Shown: positions 26,297 to 35,504 of the stretch, piece after piece
Position numbering within the stretch: position 1 is the stretch's first letter
Layout of the letters: the number at the start of each line of letters is the position of its first letter
Assembly (NCBI RefSeq): GCF_000344805.1
Contig: NC_020453.1
Coordinates: 992,001 to 1,056,000, forward strand
Direction: 5' to 3'
Source of the DNA: Bradyrhizobium oligotrophicum S58
GTDB taxonomy: Bacteria; Pseudomonadota; Alphaproteobacteria; Rhizobiales; Xanthobacteraceae
Length of the DNA stretch: 64,000 bases
Program-made: the position numbers and the translations under genes
Notes under the pieces: model-generated
Told to the model about the DNA's origin: nothing
Databases searched by the model: none
The model's input: only the letters and a program-made list of their open reading frames with translations

Positions 26297-26559
26297 TGGA
26301 TGATGAGATCAAGGGCTTCAGCGCGCCAGTGCATCGCTCGTTGACCGAGCCCATTCTGCTCGGGGGCGCGCCGCGATCGGTCGCGATTGTCAACGGCACC
26401 GTGTCGGCGGCGCTGGGCCTCGGTTTGCGGCTCTGGTTCTTCGGCCTGCTGCTCTGGTTCGTCTGCCACATGGTCGCGGTCTGGGCGACACGGCGCGATC
26501 CATCCTTTGTCGAGGTCGTGCGCCGCCACCTGCGGATTCCCAATCATCTCAGCCAGTGA
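26296..26559 (+). CDS. trbD: Conjugal transfer protein TrbD
   Basis: 87 aa, VirB3-like inner-membrane protein. GFSAPVHRSLTEPILLGGAP is followed by two membrane segments around TVSAALGLGLRLWFFGLLLW and a cationic tail. Position between trbC and trbE and the one-base overlap at 26296 are canonical. Confidence 0.88.
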   Translation: MDDEIKGFSAPVHRSLTEPILLGGAPRSVAIVNGTVSAALGLGLRLWFFGLLLWFVCHMVAVWATRRDPSFVEVVRRHLRIPNHLSQ

Positions 26560-26566
26560 GGCTCTC

Positions 26567-29008
26567 ATGTTCAATTTGGCCGAATACCGCCGCACCAACA
26601 TCCGGCTTGCGGACTTCCTGCCCTGGGCGGCGCTGGTGGACGAGGGCGTCGTCCTCAACAAGGACGGCTCGCTGCAGCGCACGGCGCGTTTTCGCGGGCC
26701 CGACCTGGAGAGCTCGGTCGCATCCGAACTTGTCGTCGTCGCTTCCCGTCTCAACAATGCTTTGCGGCGCTTAGGCTCGGGCTGGGCGATCTTCGTCGAG
26801 GCGCAGCGGCATTCGGCCGGAGCCTACCCAACTTGCGTGTTTCCGGATGCCGCGTCCGCCCTGGTCGATGCCGAGAGAAAGGCCCAGTTCGAGGAGCAGG
26901 CGGCGCACTACGAGTCGAGCTACTATCTGACGTTTCTGTACCTGCCGCCGCGAGAAGACGTCGCCCGTTCCGAACGCGTGCTCTATGAAGGCGCGCCGCA
27001 GCCGGAGGGCTCGCGCGGCCGCGACATCCTGCGCAGCTTCGTCGATCGCACCGACCGCATCCTGCAGCTCGTGGGCGGCTTCATGCCGGAATGCGGCTGG
27101 CTCGGCGACGACGCCGTGCTGAGCTATCTGCACTCGACCGTCTCCACCAAGCGCCAGCGGGTCCGTATCCCTGAAGTTCCCATGCATCTGGATGGGCTGC
27201 TCGCCGACCAGCCGCTGACCTGCGGCCTCGCGCCGATGCTGGGGGCGGTCAATCTCCGCGTGCTCACCATCATCGGCTTTCCCTCTGCAACCACGCCAGG
27301 ACTGCTGGACGAATTGAACGGGCTTGCCTTCGCCTACCGCTGGTCGACCCGCGCCATCATGCTCGACAAGCAGGATGCCGTGAAGCTCGTGACACGAATC
27401 CGCCGGCAGTGGTTCGCCAAGCGCAAATCTCTGGCGGCGATCCTCAAGGAGGTCGTGACCAACGAGGCGGCAAGCCTCGTTGACAGCGACGCCCACAACA
27501 AGACCGCTGACGCCGATGCGGCGCTGCAGGATCTCGGCTCCGATGAGATCGGCCAGGCCTATGTCACCGCGACCGTGACGGTGTGGGATCCTGATCCGGC
27601 GAGAGCTGACGAGAAGCTGCGCCTGGTGGAGAAGGTGATCCAAGGGCGCGATTTCACCTGCATGACCGAGACTGTGAATGCGGTCGAGGCCTGGCTCGGC
27701 AGCCTTCCGGGGCACGTCTATGCCAATGTGCGCCAGCCGCCGCTGTCGACGCTGAACCTTGCGCATCTCGTTCCGCTCTCGGCGGTCTGGGCAGGTGAGG
27801 TGCGTGACCATCATTTGAGGGCGCCTGCGCTGCTGTTCGGCCGCACCGAGGGCGCGACGCCATTCCGGTTCTCGCTTCATGTCGGCGATGTCGGTCACAC
27901 GCTGGTGGTCGGACCGACTGGTGCCGGCAAATCGGTGCTGCTGGCGCTGATGGCTCTTCAGTTCCGCCGCTATCCCAATGCGCAGATCCTTGCGTTCGAT
28001 TTCGGCGGCTCCCTGCGGGCCGCCGCGCTCGCCATGGCAGGTGACTGGCATGATCTCGGTGGGACGCTGCCGGCCGATAGCGAGACCTCGATCGCGCTGC
28101 AGCCGCTGGCAGGCGTCGATGATGTGATGGAGCGCGCCTGGGCGGCGGAGTGGATCGCCGGCCTGCTGGCCCGCGAGAAGATCGTGGTGACGCCGGAAGC
28201 CAAGGAGCATCTGTGGTCGGCGCTGACCTCGCTGGCTTCCGCGCCACCTTCTGAGCGGACCCTGACCGGCCTGTCGGTGTTGTTGCAGTCGAACAGCCTG
28301 AAGCGGGCCCTCAAGCCGTATTGCCTCGATGGTGCTCACGGACGACTGCTGGATGCCGATCATGAGCTCGTGGGCGACCGGCCGGTCCAGGTGTTTGAGA
28401 CCGAGGGGCTGATCGGAGCCGCCGCAGCTCCTGCTGTCCTGGCGTATCTGTTCCACAGGATCGCGCGGCAGCTCGACGGCCGCCCGACACTTCTGATCAT
28501 CGATGAAGGGTGGCTGGCGCTGGACGACGCAGAGTTCGCGGGCCAGCTCAGGGAGTGGCTGAAGACCCTGCGCAAGAAGAACGCCTCCGTCGTTTTCGCG
28601 ACCCAGTCGCTGTCCGACATCGACGGCTCACCGATCGCGCCCGCCATCATTGAGAGCTGCCCAACCCGAATCCTGCTGCCCAATGAGCGCGCGCTCGAGC
28701 CGCAGATCAGGGGGATCTATCGTCGCTTCGGCCTCAATGATCGTCAGCTTGAGCTCGTCAGCCGCGCGGTGCCCAAGCGCGACTATTACTGCCAGTCGCG
28801 GCGGGGCAACCGCATGTTCGAGCTCGGTCTTGGCGAGGTCGCGCTCGCCTTTGCCGCGGTGTCGTCCAAGGCCGATCAGGCCGCGATCTCGGAAGTTCTC
28901 AAATCCGCCGGCAGGCCCGGCTTTGCGGCGGCGTGGTTGCGGCACCTCAAGCTTGGCTGGGCAGCCGACCTCATCCCGCGCCTCGAAAATCTGGAGACGC
29001 CGCGATGA
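26567..29008 (+). CDS. trbE: Conjugal transfer ATPase TrbE (VirB4)
   Basis: 813 aa, full length. It starts FNLAEYRRTNIRLADFLPW. Walker A VGPTGAGKSVLLALM is near residue 449; Walker B PTLLIIDEGWLALDD and the motif VVFATQSLSDIDGSPIAPAI follow. TrbE is the largest ATPase of the mating channel, needed for substrate transfer and pilus biogenesis. Its start follows a GTGAGG site; its end overlaps trbJ. Confidence 0.95.
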   Translation: MFNLAEYRRTNIRLADFLPWAALVDEGVVLNKDGSLQRTARFRGPDLESSVASELVVVASRLNNALRRLGSGWAIFVEAQRHSAGAYPTCVFPDAASALVDAERKAQFEEQAAHYESSYYLTFLYLPPREDVARSERVLYEGAPQPEGSRGRDILRSFVDRTDRILQLVGGFMPECGWLGDDAVLSYLHSTVSTKRQRVRIPEVPMHLDGLLADQPLTCGLAPMLGAVNLRVLTIIGFPSATTPGLLDELNGLAFAYRWSTRAIMLDKQDAVKLVTRIRRQWFAKRKSLAAILKEVVTNEAASLVDSDAHNKTADADAALQDLGSDEIGQAYVTATVTVWDPDPARADEKLRLVEKVIQGRDFTCMTETVNAVEAWLGSLPGHVYANVRQPPLSTLNLAHLVPLSAVWAGEVRDHHLRAPALLFGRTEGATPFRFSLHVGDVGHTLVVGPTGAGKSVLLALMALQFRRYPNAQILAFDFGGSLRAAALAMAGDWHDLGGTLPADSETSIALQPLAGVDDVMERAWAAEWIAGLLAREKIVVTPEAKEHLWSALTSLASAPPSERTLTGLSVLLQSNSLKRALKPYCLDGAHGRLLDADHELVGDRPVQVFETEGLIGAAAAPAVLAYLFHRIARQLDGRPTLLIIDEGWLALDDAEFAGQLREWLKTLRKKNASVVFATQSLSDIDGSPIAPAIIESCPTRILLPNERALEPQIRGIYRRFGLNDRQLELVSRAVPKRDYYCQSRRGNRMFELGLGEVALAFAAVSSKADQAAISEVLKSAGRPGFAAAWLRHLKLGWAADLIPRLENLETPR

Positions 29009-29733
29009 TCTCTGGCAAGCGATGGGCAGCGTCGTTGGCGCTGCTGGTTCTGAGCTCGGCGGGACCGGTGCGGGCCCAGCTCGTCGTCTTCGACCCCAAC
29101 AACTATGCTCAGAACGTGCTGACCGCGGCGCGTGAGCTGCAGCAGATCAACAATCAGATCCTGGCCCTGCAGAACCAGGCCCAGATGCTGATCAATCAGT
29201 CACGCAACCTCGTCAATCTGCCGTATTCGTCGCTCTTGCAGCTGCAGCAATCGATCCAGCGGACCCAGGATCTGCTCAAGCAGGCTCAGCGCCTGGCCTA
29301 CGACGTGCAGCAGATCGAGCAGGCGTTCAAGACGATCTACGCGCCGGCAGCCGCCGGCACCAGCGCGGCCGACCTCGCAGACAATGCGCGCTCACGCTGG
29401 CAGACGTCGGTGGCCGCGCTGCAGGATGCGCTCAAGCTTCAGGCAGGCGTGGTCGGCAATCTCGACGCGATCAAGAGCCAGTCCGCAGCGCTGGTTGCCG
29501 CGAGCCAAGGTGCCGCCGGCGCCTTGGCTGTTACGCAAGCGGGCAACCAGATCCTGGCGATGCAGGCGCAACAGCTCGCGGATCTGACGGCGGTCGTGGC
29601 CGCCCAGGGACGGGCGCAGAGCCTCACCATGGCCGAGCGCGCGGCGGCAAAGGACCAGGCACGCGAACAGCTCCGCCGCTTCCTGACACAGGGGCAGGGC
29701 GACCAGTCCTCCAACGTACGAATGTTTCACTGA
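29005..29733 (+). CDS. trbJ: Conjugal transfer protein TrbJ
   Basis: 242 aa, VirB5-like periplasmic protein. A cleavable signal (RWAASLALLVLSSAGPVRA-Q) precedes long Gln-rich helices (ELQQINNQILALQNQAQMLI; LLQLQQSIQRTQDLLKQAQR), forming a coiled coil as in VirB5 pilus-tip adhesins. The ATG at 29005 overlaps the trbE stop. Confidence 0.92.
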   Translation: MISGKRWAASLALLVLSSAGPVRAQLVVFDPNNYAQNVLTAARELQQINNQILALQNQAQMLINQSRNLVNLPYSSLLQLQQSIQRTQDLLKQAQRLAYDVQQIEQAFKTIYAPAAAGTSAADLADNARSRWQTSVAALQDALKLQAGVVGNLDAIKSQSAALVAASQGAAGALAVTQAGNQILAMQAQQLADLTAVVAAQGRAQSLTMAERAAAKDQAREQLRRFLTQGQGDQSSNVRMFH

Positions 29734-29813
29734 TGATGACGAGCGTTGTGGACCAAACCGGCGGATCCTTCGCTGCGGCTGCGCGGCAGCTCATCGTTGA
29801 GATGGCCCGATGA
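29733..29813 (+). CDS. Tiny open frame in the TrbK (entry-exclusion) position
   Basis: 26 codons (MMTSVVDQTGGSFAAAARQL and six more), overlapping the trbJ stop on its left and the trbL start on its right, both in ATGA fashion. Canonical TrbK is a 60-90 aa lipoprotein or membrane protein. This one has no lipobox and no membrane segment. It is probably a degenerated trbK kept open by the translational coupling. Confidence 0.4.
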   Translation: MMTSVVDQTGGSFAAAARQLIVEMAR

Positions 29814-31021
29814 CAGGAACGGGGATCATCGATCAGTTCCTGGAGACCTTTACCCGGACCATCGACAGCGGCTTCGGTCTCTTGGGCGGTGAGGTCGGAT
29901 ATCTCGCAACCACGCTCGTCGCCATAGATGTCACGCTGGCTGCGCTGTTCTGGGCGTTCGGCGGCGAGGACGATGTCATCGCCCGGCTCGTGAGGAAGAC
30001 CTTGTTTGTCGGCGTGTTCGCCTATCTGATCGGCAATTGGAACAGCCTCGCCCGCGTCGTCTTCGAGAGCTTCGCAGCACTTGGCCTCAAGGCCGCCGGC
30101 TCGGCGCTGTCGGCGGCGGACTTCCTGCGCCCGGGCAGGATCGCGCAAGTCGGTCTCGATACCGGGCGGCCGCTGCTTCAGGCGATCTCGGGTCTCCTCG
30201 GCTATGTGAGCTTCTTCGAAAACTTTCTGCAGATTGCGGTCCTGTTGTTTGCGTGGCTGGTCGTGCTGCTCGCCTTCTTCATTCTGGCTATCCAGCTCTT
30301 CGTCACCCTGATCGAGTTCAAGCTCACGACGCTTGCCGGATTTGTTCTCATTCCGTTTGGTCTGTTCGGCAAGACCGCGTTCGCAGCCGAACGTGTGCTC
30401 GGCAATGTCATCTCCTCCGGTGTGAAGGTTCTGCTGCTTGCCCTGATCTCAGGGACCGGCTCGACCCTGTTCGGTCAGTTGACCCTGGTGACGGGCAGCG
30501 ATCCTCCAACGGTGGAGAGTGCCATGGCCCTGGTCCTGGCGTCCCTGTCGCTGCTCAGCCTTGGATTGTTCGGGCCCGGGATCGCCAATGGTCTTGTCGG
30601 TGGCGGACCGCAGCTCGGAGCAGGGAGCGCGGTCGGGGCGTCGCTTGCAGCGGGAGGTCTCGTCGTAGCCGGCGCCGGCATGGCCGCTGGTGCAGCGGGG
30701 CTCGCAGGCGGCGCGATCTCTGGTGCAAGCCGTGCTGTCGCGCCGCTTGGTGCGGCGGCGTCCGGCGGAGGGCGCGTCAGCGGCGTTGCCGCCGAGGCGG
30801 CAGGAGCGAACGCGAGTCCTCTGCGCCAGATGGCGAATGTCGAGGCCGGCGGCTCGCATCAGCCGGGTCAGGCCGACGGCTCGGGCTCGCCGATGTGGGC
30901 GCAGCGCATGAAGGCAGTGCGCGCCGTGCATCAGGGCGCATCTACCACGGCGCAGGCCGTTCGCCATGCCGAGCACGGCGGTCAGGGAAGCGCGGTCGAT
31001 CTCTCCGAGGGGAAATCCTGA
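29810..31021 (+). CDS. trbL: Conjugal transfer protein TrbL
   Basis: 403 aa, VirB6-like polytopic inner-membrane protein. At least five membrane helices lie in residues 25-250 (for example LLFAWLVVLLAFFILAIQLF), followed by a Gly/Ala-rich segment (about 260-330) and a polar cytoplasmic tail. It forms part of the translocation channel. Its start is coupled to the preceding micro-frame; trbF follows after a single base. Confidence 0.92.
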   Translation: MTGTGIIDQFLETFTRTIDSGFGLLGGEVGYLATTLVAIDVTLAALFWAFGGEDDVIARLVRKTLFVGVFAYLIGNWNSLARVVFESFAALGLKAAGSALSAADFLRPGRIAQVGLDTGRPLLQAISGLLGYVSFFENFLQIAVLLFAWLVVLLAFFILAIQLFVTLIEFKLTTLAGFVLIPFGLFGKTAFAAERVLGNVISSGVKVLLLALISGTGSTLFGQLTLVTGSDPPTVESAMALVLASLSLLSLGLFGPGIANGLVGGGPQLGAGSAVGASLAAGGLVVAGAGMAAGAAGLAGGAISGASRAVAPLGAAASGGGRVSGVAAEAAGANASPLRQMANVEAGGSHQPGQADGSGSPMWAQRMKAVRAVHQGASTTAQAVRHAEHGGQGSAVDLSEGKS

Positions 31022-31022
31022 C

Positions 31023-31706
31023 ATGTTCAAGCGATCATTCGTTCATTACGGCCATACGCCCGAGCCGGTGACGCCCTATCAGAAGGCAGCCCAGATCTGG
31101 GACGAGCGCATCGGCTCTGCGCGCGTGCAGGCCAAGAACTGGCGGCTGATGGCGTTCGGCTGCCTCAGCCTCGCCGCAGGCTTCGCGTCCGCCCTGATCT
31201 GGCAGTCGACCCGCGGCACGGTGACGCCCTGGGTGGTCGAGATTGGCCATCTCGGCGAGGTCCAGCGAGTGGCGCCCGCGGTGGCTGACTACATGCCGAC
31301 CGATCCGCAGGTCGCCTTCCATCTCGCCCGCTTCATCGAGGATGTGAGAGGTCTGCCGGCCGACGGCATCGTGCTGCGCCAGAACTGGCTGCGCGCCTAC
31401 GAGTTCACGACCGATCGCGGCGCGGCTGCCCTGAATGATTATGCCCGCTCCAATGACCCCTTTACCAAGCTCGGGAGGATCCAGGTCTCGATCGAGGTCT
31501 CCAGTGTGATCCGCGCCTCGCCGGACAGCTTCCGGATCGCCTGGGTCGAGCGTCGCTACGAGAACGGCGCGTCGGTTGCGACCGAGCGCTGGAGCGCGAT
31601 ACTCACCATCGTGCTTGCCATGCCAGACGATGCTGACCGCCTGCGCAAGAACCCGCTCGGCGTCTACGTCCAAGCCATCAATTGGTCGAAGGAGCTGTCG
31701 CAATGA
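31023..31706 (+). CDS. trbF: Conjugal transfer protein TrbF
   Basis: 227 aa, VirB8-like. An N-terminal FKRSFVHYGHTPEPVTPYQK motif and membrane anchor (LMAFGCLSLAAGFASALIW) precede a periplasmic NTF2-like domain (RIAWVERRYENGASVATERW). It is a scaffold of the inner-membrane complex. It overlaps trbG by four bases. Confidence 0.92.
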   Translation: MFKRSFVHYGHTPEPVTPYQKAAQIWDERIGSARVQAKNWRLMAFGCLSLAAGFASALIWQSTRGTVTPWVVEIGHLGEVQRVAPAVADYMPTDPQVAFHLARFIEDVRGLPADGIVLRQNWLRAYEFTTDRGAAALNDYARSNDPFTKLGRIQVSIEVSSVIRASPDSFRIAWVERRYENGASVATERWSAILTIVLAMPDDADRLRKNPLGVYVQAINWSKELSQ

Positions 31707-32671
31707 GCAAGTCAATGGTCCGGATATCTGGAGGGACAATGATGACGGGGGCCGCCGTTCTGGTTCTGCTCTGCAGCTGCACGACGACCAGTCCGCCGAA
31801 GATCAGCTATGATAGCGAAGCGCCATCATTGCCGGCACCGCCTGCCGTCCTTGATGGGAAGGCTCAGCCGCTTCGTCTTCCGCCGCCCTGGAAAGTGTCC
31901 CTTGGCGGCAAGGCGGGAGCCCAGGAAGAAGCGGAGCCGCTCGACCGCGTCGAGACGGCCAATAGCGCGGCGCGGGTCGAACCGCGCAAGAAGGGCTACT
32001 TCAACGCGACGCAGATCTATGCCTATAGTCCCGGCGCGCTCTATCAGGTCTATGCGGCGCCCGGGCAGATCACCGACATCATGCTCGAGGAAGGTGAACA
32101 GCTGGCAGCGTCGGGGCCCGTGTCGGCCGGCGACACCGTGCGCTGGGTCATCGGCGATACCGAGAGCGGGGCGGGCGAACGCCGCCGCGTCCACATCCTG
32201 GTCAAGCCCACGCGTGCCGCGATCGAAACCAATCTCGTCGTGAACACCGACCGGCGGACCTATCTGCTCGAGCTTCGCGCTCGCGACAAGCCGTATATGC
32301 CCGCCGTGGCCTGGTACTATCCGCAGAATGCCGAGACGAGAGCGCGCCAGCTCGTCTTGAGGCCGGAGCTGCCCAATCCGGCGCTGCGGCGCTTCCGCTA
32401 TCGCATCGAGGGTGATGATCCGCCATGGAGGCCGGTCTATGCCTATGACGATGGCCGCAAGGTCTATATCGAGTTCGCCCCCGGCATTGTGCAGGGTGAA
32501 TTGCCGCCCTTGTTCATTATCGGGAGCGATGGTGCACCCGAGATCGTCAATTACCGTGCCTTCCGCAACACAATGATCGTCGATCGGCTGTTTGCCGCAG
32601 CCGAGTTGCGCCTTGGTGGCGATCAGCAGCGCACGGTCAGGATCGTCAGAACCGACGGAGCCTCGCTGTGA
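31703..32671 (+). CDS. trbG: Conjugal transfer protein TrbG
   Basis: 322 aa, VirB9-like outer-membrane-complex protein. Lipoprotein-type signal (TGAAVLVLLCSC, lipid site near Cys30). The N-terminal domain has FNATQIYAYSPGALYQVYAA, and the C-terminal VirB9 fold runs from about residue 215 (PVYAYDDGRKVYIEF). Coupled to trbF and trbI by overlapping start and stop codons. Confidence 0.92.
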   Translation: MSKSMVRISGGTMMTGAAVLVLLCSCTTTSPPKISYDSEAPSLPAPPAVLDGKAQPLRLPPPWKVSLGGKAGAQEEAEPLDRVETANSAARVEPRKKGYFNATQIYAYSPGALYQVYAAPGQITDIMLEEGEQLAASGPVSAGDTVRWVIGDTESGAGERRRVHILVKPTRAAIETNLVVNTDRRTYLLELRARDKPYMPAVAWYYPQNAETRARQLVLRPELPNPALRRFRYRIEGDDPPWRPVYAYDDGRKVYIEFAPGIVQGELPPLFIIGSDGAPEIVNYRAFRNTMIVDRLFAAAELRLGGDQQRTVRIVRTDGASL

Positions 32672-33885
32672 CAAGCGAGGAGGTCGAACCCTCACTGTCG
32701 CAGGCGGCATTTGCAGCCGACAAGGCCGAACGACGCACCAGGATCTTGCGCCTGAACGGAGATCTTCCACCGGTTACACGGCTGTCGCGCAATGTCCTGG
32801 CCGGCGGCAGTGCCGTGGCGCTGCTGGTGATGGGAGGCGCCGTCGTCTGGACATTGCAGAGCAACAAGCCCGGCAAATCGGCCGCGGCCGAGCTCTACAG
32901 CACTGATCATCACGACCTCGCCGATGGGCTTTCGGCCCTGCCGCGTGACTACGCCAATCTTCCCAAGAATCTCCCGGCAGACGTCCCAGCGATCGGACCG
33001 CCGCTGCCCGGGGATCTCGGCAAGGCGATTGTCGCCGCGCAAGGCCAGGCACTTGCGGCAACGCCCGATCAGGAGCAGCTCCGCCATGAGCAGGAGCGGG
33101 ACGCCGCTCGCTCGAGCCGCCTTTTTGCGACGGTCAATGTTCGTGGCACCGAGGCAGCGGCGAGTGCGGCTCAGACCAGCGACCGCCCGGGCGCGATGTC
33201 CAGTCCCGATGACGCGTTCGCCCAGAATGGCCAGGACCGCAAGCTCGCCTTCGTCAATGCTTCGGTCGATCGCCGGACCACGAGTCCCGACCGTGTCAGC
33301 CAGCCGGCGTCCCCCTATGTGGTTCAGGCCGGGACCGTCATTGCGGGAGCCCTGATCACGGGCATTCGCTCCGACCTGCCGGGGCAGATCACCGCACAAG
33401 TTACGGAGAACGTGTTCGATTCCCCGTCAGGCCGTTTCCTGCTTGTGCCGCAGGGGGCACGGTTGATCGGCACATACGATAGCCAGGTGACGGCGGGGCA
33501 ATCGCGCGTGCTCCTGGTCTGGACCAGGCTGATCATGCCCAATGGCCGTTCGATCGTTCTGGAACGGCAGCCGGGCGCCGACGCTGCCGGCTATTCGGGT
33601 CTGTCAGACGAGGTCGACAACCATTTCAGGCAACTGGTTGGCGCAGCTTTGCTCTCGACGCTGCTCTCGATGGGGAGCGAGGTCAACGCGGGCACGAACC
33701 AGAATACGAACAACGCCGCGATCATCCAGGCGCTCCGCCAGGGCTTCGGCAACGCCATGAGCCGCACAGGTCAGCAGCTCGTCGGCCAACAGATGAACAT
33801 CCAGCCGACTCTGACAGTGAGGCCGGGCTTTCCGGTCCGCGTGATCGTCAATCGCGATCTCGTGCTCGAGCCGTATCAGGGGTAG
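32668..33885 (+). CDS. trbI: Conjugal transfer protein TrbI
   Basis: 405 aa, VirB10-like. A cytoplasmic N-terminus, one membrane helix (NVLAGGSAVALLVMGGAVVW), a Pro/Ala-rich periplasmic linker and the C-terminal beta-barrel domain (VVQAGTVIAGALITGIRSDL, then FLLVPQGARLIGTYDS, ending RPGFPVRVIVNRDLVLEPYQ). It spans both membranes. GTG start overlapping the trbG stop (GTGA). Confidence 0.93.
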   Translation: MTSEEVEPSLSQAAFAADKAERRTRILRLNGDLPPVTRLSRNVLAGGSAVALLVMGGAVVWTLQSNKPGKSAAAELYSTDHHDLADGLSALPRDYANLPKNLPADVPAIGPPLPGDLGKAIVAAQGQALAATPDQEQLRHEQERDAARSSRLFATVNVRGTEAAASAAQTSDRPGAMSSPDDAFAQNGQDRKLAFVNASVDRRTTSPDRVSQPASPYVVQAGTVIAGALITGIRSDLPGQITAQVTENVFDSPSGRFLLVPQGARLIGTYDSQVTAGQSRVLLVWTRLIMPNGRSIVLERQPGADAAGYSGLSDEVDNHFRQLVGAALLSTLLSMGSEVNAGTNQNTNNAAIIQALRQGFGNAMSRTGQQLVGQQMNIQPTLTVRPGFPVRVIVNRDLVLEPYQG

Positions 33886-33890
33886 CAGTC

Positions 33891-34124
33891 ATGGCGAAGC
33901 TGAAGATCTCGGAACTTCCCGACGAGAAGCCCGTCAAGATCACGGTCGAACTGCCAGCGAACGTGTTTCGCGATCTGCAGACCTATGCCGAAGCTGTTGG
34001 CCGCCATTCTGACCGGCCGGCCAATGATCTCGGTCGCCTGGCTTCGGCAATGGTGGCACGTTTCATGGCGACTGATCGGGCGTTTGCCAAGTCGAAGCGG
34101 ACACCAGCCCTCAAGGCCAAATAG
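33891..34124 (+). CDS. DUF2274 protein at the end of the trb operon
   Basis: 77 aa, soluble: KLKISELPDEKPVKITVELP, then NVFRDLQTYAEAVGRHSD and ASAMVARFMATDRAFAKSK. This small family regularly follows trbI. The core resembles a ribbon-helix-helix fold, so DNA binding is possible but not shown. It begins six bases after the trbI stop and ends the operon. Confidence 0.8.
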   Translation: MAKLKISELPDEKPVKITVELPANVFRDLQTYAEAVGRHSDRPANDLGRLASAMVARFMATDRAFAKSKRTPALKAK

Positions 34125-34352
34125 ACCCGGAGCCGCGCCTCGCGTTGGCTTGCTCCGCAAAGCATACAAACTGGGACAGCCCGGCGCTCAACCTCGGAAT
34201 TAGCCTTTTGGCCGTTGAGGAACGGCAAGGTTCAGCCCGGAGCTGTGTCGGGCGCGATAAAGTCCGGGAAAAAGGCCTCCGCAGTTGGCGGTTGAACCAT
34301 GTGCACGTGATTGCGGCATGGGACAGGCTCAACAGGAGCGAGCGGGGTGCTC

Positions 34353-34808
34353 TCATGCAGCGCCTTCGGTGCCTGTATGCCGGCGAACCGATTTCAGGAT
34401 CGCTGATGCGAGACCGAATTCCTGACAGGCCTGGATGAGCTGCCCGATCACTCGGCGCCGTCCGCCGGCGCTCAGTGCGCGATCGCAGCCGAAGCGCGAT
34501 GCTTCCCAGACTGCATCCGAATGCGGCAGCAAGCCTTCAACCAGGTCAGGCCACAAGGACTTGACCATGTAGGGGCGTGTGGTCGGAATCAGCCGTGCAG
34601 TTCCCGGGGCCCGATCGTGCTCGTCGACGACCAGAATGTAGGTAGCTGCCGGCGTGTCGAACTCATCATATTCCAGGCCCTGATAATGAGGCACGGACCA
34701 CCCCTGGCGCTCGACGAACATCCGGTACCGCAACCGATGATGCGAGATCCACGCCTCGCCATATCGATGGACGGTTTCCCACCTGATTGAAAGGGTACGC
34801 ATGAGCAT
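34353..34808 (-). pseudogene. Truncated LuxI-type acyl-homoserine-lactone synthase
   Basis: 151 aa against the usual ~200-220. The N-terminal catalytic core is well kept: HHRLRYRMFVERQGWSV, GLEYDEFDTPAATYILVVDE, GTARLIPTTRPYMVKSLWPD and VWEASRFGCDRAL carry the invariant Arg, Phe, Trp, Asp, Asp, Arg and Glu-x-x-Arg residues. After QACQEFGLA the sequence leaves the family and stops. No matching C-terminus was found in the other two frames downstream. The missing part forms the acyl-chain pocket, so activity is doubtful. It is divergent from luxR, as in TraI/TraR-type systems. Confidence 0.8.
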
Positions 34809-35504
34809 CTTCCAATGTGCCGCGTGAAGGAAGGTGCAGACTAATCGGCGCAGCGTCAGCGAGGGAGCTACCCAGTCGAGTAGCTCGCGGGCCTGTCGAG
34901 CGGCCGCCGTCTCATTGGCTGCTCAGAGGACGGCAGCAGTCAGGCCTCGCCCCAATATCACCTATAATTAGACGCAATTCTGAGTTGTGTTGTGGTGGGG
35001 TTCTTGGCTTTTGCAAGGCTGTTGTGGCAGGTGCGAACGGGTTCAGCGTGGGAGAGCCATGAGGCCTGACTTGCGGGTGCGGCGTGCCGGGATGAATGCC
35101 TCTCGCGCCCATGATCCGCTCGAAAGCTTATACCAGCAAGATAGTGCATGCTGACAGAAGTGCCGAAGAGAGCCTATCCAGCAGGCACTTTGCTGCGCGA
35201 TGTCGTCGACCGAGTTGGCAAGATCGTCTCGGCTGCCGACTCCGGAGGCGGGCAATGGTGATGCCATCGAGGCTTCCGAATGATTAAGCGAATGTGATCG
35301 TCAATTGCACGACGTGGCGTATCATGGTACAGTCTACCTGAGGTTGGGTTGAAGTTTTGACAGGCAAGTGCCCGCTTCTCGCCTTAGTCGAGGCGCACGA
35401 GGGGGCAAGAACGAACCGTTGGCGGTCGGGGCGCTGAGACGGATTCGCTTTCACGATCACATCTGGGCGGAAGTCTGCGCAGCTTTGTCTGCCGTGAGGT
35501 GGCA
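34809..35504. other. Long divergent intergenic region between luxI remnant and luxR
   Basis: About 695 bases with no gene recognised. It must carry the luxR promoter. A clear 18-20 base lux/tra-box palindrome could not be identified by eye. Confidence 0.4.

Noticed and set aside
26771..28456. 561-codon minus-strand frame
   Set aside because: Shadow of trbE on the opposite strand.
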